From NCBI RefSeq assembly GCF_002246015.1, contig NZ_NOLJ01000007.1:460225-496452 (forward strand): a DNA stretch of 36,228 nt, written 5' to 3'. Position numbers and translations under genes: made by a program. Below the pieces are notes generated by a model. The model was given only the letters and a program-made list of their open reading frames with translations. It was not told the DNA's origin and did not search any database. Numbering within the stretch: the stretch's first letter is position 1; the number at the start of each line of letters is the position of its first letter. The DNA is from Nostoc sp. 'Peltigera membranacea cyanobiont' 210A. Lineage in GTDB: Bacteria; Cyanobacteriota; Cyanobacteriia; Cyanobacteriales; Nostocaceae. Positions 1-8,126 of this stretch are shown piece after piece.

Positions 1-161
1 GAATCGTATGCTGCGCTTGTTGCTGCTATGTTTCCACAGGCTTGAGGTACGCTGCTGCTTGGTTGTGCTGCCAAGTCTTCTACGATCCTTACCAGACGCT
101 TGTTTCGTCTTGCGTCTCCTAAATCTGCCTGTTTTAATTCGGATGCTGCCCATTTTTCCAT
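1..161 (-). CDS. IS4/Tn5-type transposase, N-terminal part (cut by window edge)
   Basis: The reverse strand from ATG at 161 reads open to base 1, about 53 codons, beginning MEKWAASELKQADLGDARR and continuing with RLVRIVEDLAAQPSSSVPQA. This is the DNA-binding N-terminal domain typical of IS4/Tn5-family transposases (a Trp near the start, then ADLGDARRxxRL). An in-frame TAA lies four codons upstream, so the start is well fixed. The catalytic DDE domain would lie before base 1 and cannot be judged, so it is unknown whether the element is intact. I could not find a convincing terminal inverted repeat between 162 and 260. The family call rests on motif recognition. Confidence 0.72.
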   Translation of the reverse strand, partial: MEKWAASELKQADLGDARRNKRLVRIVEDLAAQPSSSVPQACGNIAATSAAYD

Positions 162-525
162 GATGCACCATTACCCTCAAATATTCTCTTCTCTCAAAAA
201 CTATACCTATCAATGCTTTTGGCATATTTTAAGTAAGTTGTATTTTTGTTGAGAAAGATGCGGGTAATGGATAGCTCGCTTGCGGGGAGGGGGTTGGGGG
301 TGGGGTTTTTGTACCTCACTCAACCGAGAACCGCTATAACGCAAAATTTAGTCTCAGTTAATGACGAATTTCGGCTAGGCAATGTTGCTCCCGTTACTTA
401 GTGCGTTAGCTGGTTTTGATCGTCAAGAGAGTACAAATCAGCAAAAACTTGTTTTTTACCTTTAATGTTTTGGCGTTATCCGCCCACTACTATGGACTAT
501 AGTCAGTTTTTCAGGAGTTTTGGGA
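162..525. other. Spacer between transposase and rpiA
   Basis: No gene seen. It should contain the outer end of the IS element and the rpiA promoter, neither of which I can place. Bases 278-310 are G-rich and resemble the internal part of the ATATCATGTCCGC foldback family seen elsewhere in the window, but no terminal repeats flank them. A good Shine-Dalgarno, AGGAG at 513-517, serves rpiA. Confidence 0.5.
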
Positions 526-1236
526 ATGACAGCAGCAGCAGATCCCGTAAAGTTGATGAAGCAAGAAGTTGGCAAAGCCGCCGCCGCCCTAGTCAAGTCG
601 GGTTCCATTGTCGGGTTGGGTACGGGGTCAACTACAGCATATACGATTCAGTTTTTGGGCGATCGCCTCAAGTCTGGTGAACTCAAAGATATCATCGGTA
701 TACCTACCTCGTTTCAGTCAGAAGTGCTGGCGAAGCAGTATGGTGTCCCCCTCGCCACCTTGGATGCTATTGACCACATCGATATTGCCATTGATGGCGC
801 AGATGAAGTCGATCCGCAGAAGAATTTGATTAAAGGCGGTGGTGCAGCACATACCCGCGAAAAAGTCGTAGACTACCTAGCAGAACAGTTCATCGTCGTA
901 GTAGACAGTGGCAAGTTAGTAGACCGTTTAGGTTCTACTTTCGCTGTACCAGTGGAAGTGATTCCAATGGCAATTACCCCTGTCACCAATGCCATCAAAA
1001 AACTCGGTGGCAAACCAGAACTCCGTATGGGTGTAAAAAAAGCTGGGCCAGTAATCACTGACCAAGGCAACTTTGTCTTAGATGTCAGATTTGACTCTAT
1101 TGAAGATCCAGCCGGACTAGAAAAGACATTGAATAACATTCCCGGCGTTCTGGAAAATGGGATCTTTGTGAACTGTGTCGATTTAGTTTTAGTTGGCGAA
1201 GTCAAAGATGGTCAGCCATTAGTGCGGCAACTGTAA
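526..1236 (+). CDS. rpiA: Ribose-5-phosphate isomerase A
   Basis: A 236-residue protein of normal RpiA length that interconverts ribose-5-phosphate and ribulose-5-phosphate in the cytoplasm, linking the oxidative pentose phosphate pathway and the Calvin cycle. Visible signatures are the phosphate-binding GLGTGST (30-36), DGADEVD (90-96) and KGGGAAHTREK (103-113), whose glutamate corresponds to the catalytic base of the family. I chose ATG at 526 because AGGAG at 513-517 lies 8 nt upstream; the in-frame TTG at 520 would be only 2 nt from it. The gene stands alone: a transposase fragment lies upstream and a 660-bp repeat-rich spacer follows. Confidence 0.97.
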   Translation: MTAAADPVKLMKQEVGKAAAALVKSGSIVGLGTGSTTAYTIQFLGDRLKSGELKDIIGIPTSFQSEVLAKQYGVPLATLDAIDHIDIAIDGADEVDPQKNLIKGGGAAHTREKVVDYLAEQFIVVVDSGKLVDRLGSTFAVPVEVIPMAITPVTNAIKKLGGKPELRMGVKKAGPVITDQGNFVLDVRFDSIEDPAGLEKTLNNIPGVLENGIFVNCVDLVLVGEVKDGQPLVRQL

Positions 1237-1354
1237 GAATTTTGGATTTTAGATTTTGGATTTTAGATTTCAGAGACATCTAAAATCCAAAACTAAGCAC
1301 GATTCCAGTGAGTTTAAACAGAAATTTCCCAAAATTCGCCAGTTGTACATCATT

Positions 1355-1392
1355 CATTCTGTTAGCGGTAGCGGGGCGTTTAGCCCATTCTG
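1355..1392. repeat. 24-nt mini-element flanked by 7-bp direct repeats (copy 1)
   Basis: A 24-nt core at 1362-1385, starting TTAGCGGTAGCGGGGC, is bracketed by perfect direct repeats CATTCTG at 1355-1361 and 1386-1392. A second copy of the core at 21388-21411 differs at two positions and is bracketed by a different perfect pair, AGTGCTG. Different flanking duplications around a shared core indicate target-site duplication on insertion. Small dispersed repeats of about this size are known in Nostoc punctiforme; whether this exact one is catalogued I cannot check. Confidence 0.8.
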
Positions 1393-1463
1393 AATTCTGA
1401 CTCCTGAATTCTGTTTTGACACTAAACTTTAGCCTACTTTTCTATAAAACCTCAAAAATAGCC

Positions 1464-1667
1464 TTAGAGGGTGTTTGAAAAGTCTAAATTATTACTAGCC
1501 TTGGCGACTAGAAGTCACGGCTACATAGACTTGTGTTGAGCGGAGTCGAAATACAAAACCCACCTACGTGGGTTAAAGAGTTTGATTTTGTGTTAGTCCG
1601 CGCAGGCGGACTTTGCTTGTGTAGCCGCGATTTCCAATCGCCCAAAACTTTTCAAACATCCTCTTAG
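1464..1667. repeat. Foldback (MITE-like) element, family A, full copy
   Basis: A roughly 200-bp element whose ends are inverted: TTAGAGGGTGTTTGAAAAGT on the left and ACTTTTCAAACATCCTCTTA on the right, about 18 of 20 paired. Interior segments also fold, for example AGTCCGCGCAGGCGGACT. A related copy in the opposite orientation lies at 18985-19171. There is no coding capacity, so movement would need a transposase in trans. Confidence 0.78.
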
Positions 1668-1896
1668 CCCGTCTTCCGCTTTAAGCTTGCCGCACTCCCG
1701 CGTTATCATCTGAGAAAGATAAAACTGTTGTGCTCATGGGGAGGTCTTTCTCACTTCAGGAATTCCAACAACTAAATCATCCCGTAAAATAGACAGGCAA
1801 GAATCCTGCCCGATAAAAATATGGGAAAATTTTTGGGAAATCCCTCAAAACTCAGGACTCGCTACTTATCTGCTCACTCAGGACTCAGGACTCTTT

Positions 1897-3519
1897 ATGT
1901 TAGCAGGCACAATTTTGCAGGATGGAAAATACACCCTAATTCAAGAAATAGGGCGGGGTGGCTTTGGCATTACCTTTAAAGCTACGCATCACTACTTGGG
2001 TCACGAGGTGGTGATGAAAACCATCAATGAACGGCTGCGACAACATCCTGATTTTGCCAAATTCGAGCGCCAATTCCAAGATGAAGCCAGACGACTGGCT
2101 ACGTGTATTCACCCAAATATAGTCCGAGTTAGTGACTTTTTTGTGGAAGCTGGACTGCCTTATATGGTGATGGAATACATTCCTGGTGAAACCTTGGGAG
2201 ACGCATTTGTATTACCAGGGATAACTTTGCCTGAAGCCACAGCAATTCATTACATCCGGCAAATTGGGGCAGCGTTGCAGGTAGTACACAACAACGGCTT
2301 GTTACACCGCGATGTCAAACCAGATAATATTATTCTTCGTCAAGGAACACAAGAAGTAATACTAATTGATTTTGGCATTGCCAGGGAATTTAATGGCGGT
2401 GTCAGGCAGACTCACACAGGTTTGGTTTCTGAGGGTTATTCTCCGATTGAGCAGTATATGACGCAAGCGGCGCGCACACCCGCCACGGATGTTTATGGTT
2501 TAGCGGCGACTTTGTATGCACTGTTGACAGCCCAAGTTCCCATGCCAGCATTATTGCGCGATCGCGAACAAATGCCTTCCCCCCGTGAACTGCAACCACA
2601 TTTGAGTGCTGCTGTCAACCAGGCGGTAATGCGCGGTATGGCAGTAGAGTCTCGTTTTCGGCCAGCGACAGTTGCTGACTGGCTGCAATTGCTACCTGGA
2701 AATGGGGTGAATGGAACACCGCAAGTTTTACCCACTTACGCAGTGCCAACTGTCAATTTATCTGCCCAGCAAGCAGCAACTTTAATTGGAAAAACAGCCC
2801 AAAATTCTATTCATAGACCATCTGTGTTGGCGCAGCCCAACCCAGGTATGGCTAAGGAAACTGTACTGGCCAAAAACCTGGGATCATCTAAAGTATTTAT
2901 TGGTATGAGTGTAGCCTTAGTTGCTGCTACAGCAGGTTTTGGGATCGCGAGTTTATTACCCAAATCTCAGCAGCCGACTGCCAAGCCACTTGTTGAAAAG
3001 CCAACTCAAGAATCAGGCGCGAAAGCACCTAATTTTGATAGTACATCTTCACCCAGAGGTGAACAGACTAACACTACCTCAAGAACCGAAACAGCACCTG
3101 GCTCTAATTCCAGGCAGCGTCGCCGCAATCGTCGTTCTTCTCAAGAAGAATCTACCAGCAGCCCTACAAGAGAATCGCAACGCGGTGATTCCGAACAATC
3201 CACACCTTCACCTAGCGTTTCTCCCACACCCTCGTTAGTAGAGAAACTAAGGGCAATCCGCTCATCTCGAAAAGCTTCCCCCGCACCATTGCCATTCCCA
3301 CAAAATAACTTACCCGCTTCTAGTCAAAATCCTGCCTCCCCTCAACCCGTAAGTCCATCAAAACCTCTACTTATACCACCAGCACCACCAGCAGAATCCA
3401 AACAATCAGATCCTTCTGCTGTGGTAGTACCAACACTGGAAAAGCAAAATTCACCGACTAATAGTCAACCCCAGAATATTCAGAAGTTCGAGCAAAAGCC
3501 ACAAGATGATAATAACTAG
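1897..3519 (+). CDS. Membrane-anchored Ser/Thr protein kinase (PKN/STK type)
   Basis: 540 residues. The N-terminal third is a eukaryotic-type kinase: glycine loop GRGGFG (19-24), Lys41 for ATP, catalytic HRDVKPDN (137-144), Mg-binding DFG (158-160) and an activation segment ending SEGYSPIEQY. One hydrophobic segment at about 333-354 should span the membrane. The rest (about 355-540) is a Ser/Pro/Gln-rich low-complexity tail with no recognisable sensor domain, probably outside the cytoplasm. No Shine-Dalgarno is visible: the start ATG directly follows ACTCAGG heptamers. The TAG stop lies inside the left arm of the foldback element at 3515-3626, so the original C-terminus may have been longer. 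Substrate unknown. Confidence 0.92.
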   Translation: MLAGTILQDGKYTLIQEIGRGGFGITFKATHHYLGHEVVMKTINERLRQHPDFAKFERQFQDEARRLATCIHPNIVRVSDFFVEAGLPYMVMEYIPGETLGDAFVLPGITLPEATAIHYIRQIGAALQVVHNNGLLHRDVKPDNIILRQGTQEVILIDFGIAREFNGGVRQTHTGLVSEGYSPIEQYMTQAARTPATDVYGLAATLYALLTAQVPMPALLRDREQMPSPRELQPHLSAAVNQAVMRGMAVESRFRPATVADWLQLLPGNGVNGTPQVLPTYAVPTVNLSAQQAATLIGKTAQNSIHRPSVLAQPNPGMAKETVLAKNLGSSKVFIGMSVALVAATAGFGIASLLPKSQQPTAKPLVEKPTQESGAKAPNFDSTSSPRGEQTNTTSRTETAPGSNSRQRRRNRRSSQEESTSSPTRESQRGDSEQSTPSPSVSPTPSLVEKLRAIRSSRKASPAPLPFPQNNLPASSQNPASPQPVSPSKPLLIPPAPPAESKQSDPSAVVVPTLEKQNSPTNSQPQNIQKFEQKPQDDNN

Positions 3520-3626
3520 TACCGCAAGGCGGAATTAAAAATTAAAAATTAAAAATTAAAAATGAATACAGCATAAGGTTTGGTTGATTTGGAATGATTG
3601 GTTTCTTTCCGCCATGTTGTACTAGT
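3515..3626. repeat. Foldback element, family C, copy 1
   Basis: 112 bp with inverted ends: ACTAGTACCGCAAGGCGGA on the left and TCCGCCATGTTGTACTAGT on the right (14 of 19 paired). Next to the left arm are four AATTAAA-type units. A second copy at 31338-31436 has the same orientation and nearly the same interior, including TTGATTTGGAATGATTGGTT. The left arm contributes the TAG stop of the kinase gene. Confidence 0.8.
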
Positions 3627-3707
3627 CAATTTTATATTTTCAATTTGGGATTTTGGTGAAGCAGCGCGGTGAGTCCAGCACAGCGCTGACTCCTATTAGC
3701 TAATTAT

Positions 3708-3742
3708 GAATTAGGAATTACGAATTACGAATTACGAATTAT
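3708..3742. repeat. GAATTAC heptamer array
   Basis: Five tandem 7-nt units: GAATTAG, three GAATTAC, then GAATTAT. It directly abuts the presumed original stop codon (3744-3746) of the capA-like gene and resembles the GAATTCC array inside that gene. Such short tandem heptamers are characteristic of heterocystous cyanobacteria. Confidence 0.85.
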
Positions 3743-3743
3743 T

Positions 3744-3874
3744 TTAGGAAGGATTAAGTTTATTCTGTACAACAACTTCCCCCTTTTTATTAATCTTCAC
3801 CGGATTCTTGGGAAAAGCTTGATTATTCAAATAACGCATAAGTTTTACAGTTTGAAAACTCCGATCGATATGAG
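3744..3874 (-). pseudogene. Orphaned C-terminal tail of the capA-like gene
   Basis: Immediately past the GAATTCC array, a different reverse-strand frame encodes a protein-like continuation, PHIDRSFQTVKLMRYLN, then NQAFPKNPVKINKKGEVVVQ and NKLNPS, ending at TAA (3744-3746). With a single heptamer instead of three it would be in frame with the main ORF. This looks like the original C-terminus of the CapA-like protein, now lost unless the array contracts. Confidence 0.72.
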
Positions 3875-4936
3875 GAATTCCGAATTCCGAATTCCCTGCC
3901 GATCCATCCGAACGGGAATAATTTTACTTGATACCAAATCTCCTGCTGAGTTGAGTTTGACTTCTAAAATCATTGAGTCACCTGTTTGGGCATTTGTAGA
4001 TAAAGTCCGATATCCCAAAAAGTTTCCTAAAGAATAGGCAATGATTTTTCCCTGATAAATTTCCATCGCTCTGGGAACGTGAGGGCCATGTCCTAGTACT
4101 AAGTCTGCTCCGGCATCAATCATGTTTCGAGCAAACGCGATCGCATTACCTCGGTTTTCTCCATAAAAAAACTCTGTTTGATTCTTAACGTGTAGTGCCC
4201 CCGTTCCTTCCGCTCCAGCGTGCATCGATACTACTACAATATTGGCTTTATTTTTGGCTTCTGCCACGAGTGCTTTAGCTGTTCCTAAATTATGGATGGA
4301 GTTATACATTTCATAAGGAGAAAATCCGATCATTGCCACGGGGATATTGTTAGCTTCCAAATAAAGAATTTGATTTTTATGACCTAATGTTGCAATGCCT
4401 ACAGACTGAAGATTTTTCATTGTATCTTTGAACCCTACTGGGCCAAAGTCCATTGCATGGTTATTTGCCATATTGAACACATTAAAACCAGCCTCAGCAA
4501 ATAGCCGAGCATATCCAGGTGGAGAGCGAAAGGCAAAGACTTGTCCTCGACTAATATCTTTGGCAGTATAGGGATAATTAGTTAGGCTACTTTCAAAATT
4601 CCCAAACAAGATATCAGATCCTTGCAAGTGAGTTCTCACTGACTTTGGTAATAATTGATCTCGAAAACGGGGTAATCGATAGTTAGGGAAATTAGTGCCG
4701 GGAATAATATCGCCAACAGCTTTGATGGTAATAGTATTTGGAAAGGTTTGTTGTTGTGTTTTTGATGGCGTAACAGGAATAACTAATGGAAATTGCACAG
4801 GCTTAGTAGGCATAGTAGCAGCGTTTAATCGCTGTGATTGACCAAGCCGGATAATGACTCCTATACTAATACCCAGATATAAACAAATGCTGATTAGACT
4901 AAATGAGAATACTCGCCCCAAGCTGCGATCTACCAT
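3845..4936 (-). CDS. CapA/PgsA-like metallophosphatase-fold protein, frameshifted near its C-terminus
   Basis: 363 residues as read. An N-terminal hydrophobic segment (about 10-30) suggests a signal anchor, with the rest outside the cytoplasm. CapA-family motifs appear in order: KAVGDIIPGTNF, FGNFESSLT, NMANNHAMDFGPVG, VVSMHAGAEGT, then LGHGPHVPRAMEIYQGK and YSLGNF. These belong to the calcineurin-like fold of the poly-gamma-glutamate/capsule family; the true substrate here is unknown. The start is ATG 4936 with GAGGAG 6 nt upstream. The last residues (RNSEF and after) are translated from three GAATTCC heptamers at 3875-3895 and the shifted frame beyond. The original protein probably ended about 33 residues further on, at 3744. 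Confidence 0.88.
   Translation of the reverse strand: MVDRSLGRVFSFSLISICLYLGISIGVIIRLGQSQRLNAATMPTKPVQFPLVIPVTPSKTQQQTFPNTITIKAVGDIIPGTNFPNYRLPRFRDQLLPKSVRTHLQGSDILFGNFESSLTNYPYTAKDISRGQVFAFRSPPGYARLFAEAGFNVFNMANNHAMDFGPVGFKDTMKNLQSVGIATLGHKNQILYLEANNIPVAMIGFSPYEMYNSIHNLGTAKALVAEAKNKANIVVVSMHAGAEGTGALHVKNQTEFFYGENRGNAIAFARNMIDAGADLVLGHGPHVPRAMEIYQGKIIAYSLGNFLGYRTLSTNAQTGDSMILEVKLNSAGDLVSSKIIPVRMDRQGIRNSEFLISIGVFKL
3875..3895. repeat. Intragenic GAATTCC heptamer array causing a frameshift
   Basis: Three perfect GAATTCC units (as read on +) lie inside the capA-like gene. One unit keeps the downstream tail in frame; three add 14 nt and shift the frame; four would restore it with seven extra residues. 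Confidence 0.85.
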
Positions 4937-5153
4937 CGTTCACTCCTCACACGATGGCATTAGTTTATCCCAAAAATCTGAAAAATCTGTGTTGGCGGTG
5001 TATATTTTAGTCTTTTTAGCAAATATTTGACTACGTGAATATTAAGCGATAATCCTATCTAACTTGCAAATAAACAGACAAGTTGCTCAAGACCCTTGTT
5101 AAAGGTAGGCAAATTTCCGCCACATTGTAGTAAATTTTCAGTAATCTTTTGAA

Positions 5154-5238
5154 CGGAGAGGGGGGGATTCGAACCCCCGTTGGGTTTCCCCAAAACGCAT
5201 TTCGAGTGCGTCACCATGAACCGCTCGGACACCTCTCC
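5154..5238 (-). tRNA. tRNA-Ser (anticodon CGA)
   Basis: 85 nt on the reverse strand. The acceptor stem GGAGAGG pairs with CCTCTCC, followed by a G discriminator; CCA is not encoded. The anticodon arm is ACGCA-CTCGAAA-TGCGT, giving anticodon CGA for UCG codons. The long variable arm expected of a class II tRNA is present, and the T arm is GGGGG-TTCGAAT-CCCCC. It stands alone between the capA-like gene and the sugar dehydrogenase gene. Confidence 0.96.
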
Positions 5239-5583
5239 AACTATTTATTCAGACATTTGAGTATCTATTGTACATTCAAATGCTGTAAATTTAGGGAAAT
5301 TTTGCTGGATTCCCTATACTACTATAGCATTATCGCTTTTTTTGCGTAATGCAATTCTCTAGGAATGCCAATACTACTAAAGCCCACGACATTTTTCATC
5401 ATGACGGTTGGTGAAATTATCTGACGAGTCAATGAAACGCAGAGATTTATATAAAGTTGTGAAAAAACGTTTCTTATGCCAGAACGAGGGGTGCAAGAAA
5501 GCGTCAGGAGTACGAGCTTGTTTGAATTGGGATAGTTTGGGTGCCTAATTTCGATTAAGTAATGCAGAAATACCCAATTTACT
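5239..5583. other. Spacer between tRNA-Ser and the sugar dehydrogenase gene
   Basis: 345 bp, no convincing gene or strong repeat. A 102-codon reverse ORF extends here from within the neighbouring gene but has no recognisable protein character. The tRNA promoter must lie just above 5238 on the reverse strand. Confidence 0.5.
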
Positions 5584-7029
5584 TTACTTGGTAGGCATAG
5601 AGACTTCCCAAATTCCTTGATTTCCGCCATATTCTAGAACATAAATCTTATTGCTAATAATCTCAGCATCAATGGGATTACTAAAACCTCTGACAAGGCG
5701 TGTAGCGTTAAGTTTATAGTTGTTATTTCCTACTTTAGTTAACTTTAAATGTAGTAGGTCTTGGCTGGCATCTTTAAAAGGGCCTATTAGTGTTTCGCCA
5801 GTGGGATCGCCTGCTGTCCAACTCAGCATAAATCCATCTCTGTTGAATTCTGGACTCATTACTCCTTGTGTATCAAAAACTAAGCCTAAAGGAGAACGGT
5901 GTGTTGTAAAAGTGCTAAAAGGTTGCCCAAGAACACTGGCATCTTTAATTTTTCCATCTACAGGATCGCGGTAATTATCTGCGTCCGGCCCAAGATTAGG
6001 AATTGGTTCAATCAAATTTCCAGTAGGCCGAATAGGAAAGGTTGGATCGTTACGATAGTAGCCCCTTTGGATGGCGTTAAATTGAGGGCTTAACAATCGG
6101 TCAGTGGCAGGATTATAATTGGGAAATTGTTGTGGATTGTCTGTCCCCCCAATACGCCAAGGAAAGCCGTAATTACCACCTAAACGTAGCCAATTTAATT
6201 CTTCTGACATATCGCGATCTGGCCCATTTTCTGTGCCAAATAAATCCCCATTGGGTGCAAAAGCCATATCGAAAGTATTACGTGTTCCTTCTGCAAAAAT
6301 ATAGCCAGCTGTCTTTAAAGTTGCTCGATTGTTTGCCAGAAAGAGATTGTTACCATTACTAGGAAGACGGAGTATACAGGCGGTTAATCCGACTTCGCGA
6401 GTATTGGGATATAGACCATCAACAGACTGAACCTCACCATGATCGGTACGAGAACCGCTATTCACATAGATAAATTTACCATCCAGGCTAACAACTACGC
6501 CGTTGAAGCGATGATCATAAGCTGTTTTGCTTTTGGGATAGGCTGCACTCTTAGCTAAGATAGACCAGATACGCTGTCTTGTACTCGAATTAATTACACC
6601 TTTAACAATAATTGCTTGAGTTTGGTTATTCACAAGGTCTGCATTGCCAACTAAATAAATTGTGCCGTTAGGGCCAATGGCCATACCTTGAGTTTCACTT
6701 ATATTATGATTACTAGAGTTGTACACAAGGGTTCTAGTAGAAGAGGCTAAATTGACTTGATAAATCTCACCATTTCGTTTGAGGTAATAGAGAGTATTGT
6801 TTCGTGGATCTTTTACAATCCGCACAGAGGGAGAGACTGAGAGTGTATTAATAATATTGCGAACCTTGATATCAGGACGCAGGCTTTGAGGGACAACATT
6901 TACTCCAATAGTGCTAGGATTTAATAAAACTATTGTAAATAATAGTGTTATTGTAAATAACAGCGCTTTAACAGCAAGATTCCCGATAAGTCGGCGTTTA
7001 AATTGGTTAGAAGATTTAGTGTTATTCAT
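5584..7029 (-). CDS. PQQ-dependent sugar dehydrogenase-like beta-propeller protein (GSDH family)
   Basis: About 481 residues. The central region matches the soluble glucose dehydrogenase/Hhip-type six-bladed propeller: LPSNGNNLFLANN, FAEGTRNTFDMAFAPNGDLF, TENGPDRDMSEELNWLRLGG then NYGFPWRIGG, and a final LEYGGNQGIWEV blade. It probably oxidises a sugar or sugar alcohol outside the cytoplasm, but substrate and PQQ use cannot be read from sequence. A basic N-terminus (SNQFKRR) followed by a long hydrophobic stretch looks like a signal anchor. I place the start at ATG 7029, so this segment is at residues 14-37; an in-frame ATG at 7137 would add 36 residues of no evident character. Neither has a strong Shine-Dalgarno. 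No partner genes are adjacent. Confidence 0.85.
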   Translation of the reverse strand: MNNTKSSNQFKRRLIGNLAVKALLFTITLLFTIVLLNPSTIGVNVVPQSLRPDIKVRNIINTLSVSPSVRIVKDPRNNTLYYLKRNGEIYQVNLASSTRTLVYNSSNHNISETQGMAIGPNGTIYLVGNADLVNNQTQAIIVKGVINSSTRQRIWSILAKSAAYPKSKTAYDHRFNGVVVSLDGKFIYVNSGSRTDHGEVQSVDGLYPNTREVGLTACILRLPSNGNNLFLANNRATLKTAGYIFAEGTRNTFDMAFAPNGDLFGTENGPDRDMSEELNWLRLGGNYGFPWRIGGTDNPQQFPNYNPATDRLLSPQFNAIQRGYYRNDPTFPIRPTGNLIEPIPNLGPDADNYRDPVDGKIKDASVLGQPFSTFTTHRSPLGLVFDTQGVMSPEFNRDGFMLSWTAGDPTGETLIGPFKDASQDLLHLKLTKVGNNNYKLNATRLVRGFSNPIDAEIISNKIYVLEYGGNQGIWEVSMPTK

Positions 7030-7627
7030 GATTTTCTTGATAAAATAGTCAATTAATTTTGTTGTTAAATCCCTGTTAATAAGGGAAAACTTTTGAAATT
7101 TTAGCTTTGGTTTTAGGAGACCATAGTGCTGAAACATTTAAAGCTTTATGGGACATTGTTTGCTGTTGGCAGTGCTATTTTTATGTGACGGATGGAAAGT
7201 TTACCCCAGTTTTATTAACCCAGAAGATCATATCGTCAGTAAAACATATATGACCAGAGTAGTTCGCGTAGCGTCTCCCCTTGGGAGAAGGTAAAAATAC
7301 ACATTTACGTGATTATCTTGCACGCCTACAGACGCTCCTAACGTCGCTACCGCTTCGCTATCGAAAAAAATTATACTATTCCAAATCAATAGATATGCTT
7401 AAATATTCAATTCGATTGTTGCTTAACTGTTTTAAGTATAGAAAAATACCCATACTTAGGTAATTTATCCTGCATTTATGCAACGCCTATTAGTGCAATC
7501 ATGCTACGCTCCCATCTTTGAAAAGCGAAAAGCAATCCGCACTCAAAAAAACTTTCCAGCAAAATATTTCGGATTTTCTGATAACTTACTGTATTCTGGG
7601 ATATCCTACCTTGTGGAAAGCCAAATA
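7030..7627. other. Spacer upstream of the sugar dehydrogenase and small unknown genes
   Basis: About 600 bp. No supported gene, although short ORFs exist. It carries mini-repeat-like material: GCGTCTCCCCTTGGGAGAAG at about 7270-7289 and a GACGCTCC/CGTCGCTACCGCTTCGCTA tract near 7331-7362. Divergent promoters for the two flanking genes should lie here but I cannot place them. Confidence 0.45.
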
Positions 7628-7900
7628 ATGACTATGAATATGCAACGACTCATCAAAAAAACTTCTAACCCAATTCGCAAGATAACAGAAGAAACTCCAC
7701 CATCGACTGAACCGATTGAGATGCCTGAGAGTCAAGATATTCCTGAATCGGTGGTTGAACCAAATCTACCTGTGTACATGGAAGCATCCGAATCGGACTA
7801 CATCTGTGAACACTATCGCCCTTTGCGCTCCGTTGGTAACTCTGGCTGGCAACCGTCTGATGTGTGGCGCGAGTTGAGGGTTGATAATTTCTGTGGGTGA
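7628..7900 (+). CDS. Small acidic protein of unknown function
   Basis: About 90 residues, not recognised. It begins MTMNMQRLIKKTSNPIRK, has a Glu/Pro-rich acidic middle (EETPPSTEPIEMPESQD), then a less biased C-terminus containing YICEHYRPLR and WQPSDVWRELRVDNFCG. It has no signal peptide or membrane segment. I chose ATG 7628 because GGAAAG lies about 7 nt upstream; the frame is open back to 7478, but those 50 residues look non-coding. The composition and ordered C-terminus suggest a real gene. A small hairpin follows at 7918. Confidence 0.55.
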   Translation: MTMNMQRLIKKTSNPIRKITEETPPSTEPIEMPESQDIPESVVEPNLPVYMEASESDYICEHYRPLRSVGNSGWQPSDVWRELRVDNFCG

Positions 7901-7917
7901 GTAATATGAACGCAGAG

Positions 7918-7936
7918 AGCCATTCGATTTATGGCT
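7918..7936 (+). terminator. Short hairpin after the small unknown gene
   Basis: AGCCAT pairs with ATGGCT across a 7-nt loop, 18 nt after the stop codon. It is followed by GAATAAAATTAT rather than a clean T-run, so this is a weak terminator candidate only. Confidence 0.3.
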
Positions 7937-8126
7937 GAATAAAATTATACGTTTGTGTCAGTCTTGCTGAAATGTAATTCCTCAGCTACAGCAATAAAGT
8001 AGCGCAGATTTCGTAGCCCCATCTTTTTGATACTTTATAAGTCTCAATTTTAAATATATATATATTGGACATCTCAAAAAAGGCTACATATCATACTCGT
8101 ACAGAGATTTGATTGAGGCCAGAGCA

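Larger units (their letters stand above)
1237..1896. other. Repeat-rich spacer between rpiA and the kinase gene
   Basis: No gene seen in 660 bp. It holds a run of TTTTAGATT-like units (1238-1275), a 24-nt mobile mini-repeat (1355-1392), a foldback element (1464-1667) and an ACTCAGG heptamer array next to the kinase start (about 1851-1892). The kinase promoter probably lies between 1668 and 1850, but I cannot place it. Confidence 0.6.

Noticed and set aside
873..1205. 110-codon reverse ORF inside rpiA
   Set aside because: Antisense shadow of a well-supported gene.
5149..5349. Forward ORF of 66 codons beginning MNGEGGIRTP
   Set aside because: It is the antisense of tRNA-Ser; GEGGIRTPVG-type peptides are a well-known artefact of reading across tRNA T arms.
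5322..5630. 102-codon reverse ORF overlapping the end of the sugar dehydrogenase gene
   Set aside because: No recognisable motifs, overlaps a clear gene in another frame, no ribosome site.
7281..7463. 60-codon forward ORF
   Set aside because: Begins in mini-repeat DNA, has no ribosome site and no protein-like pattern.
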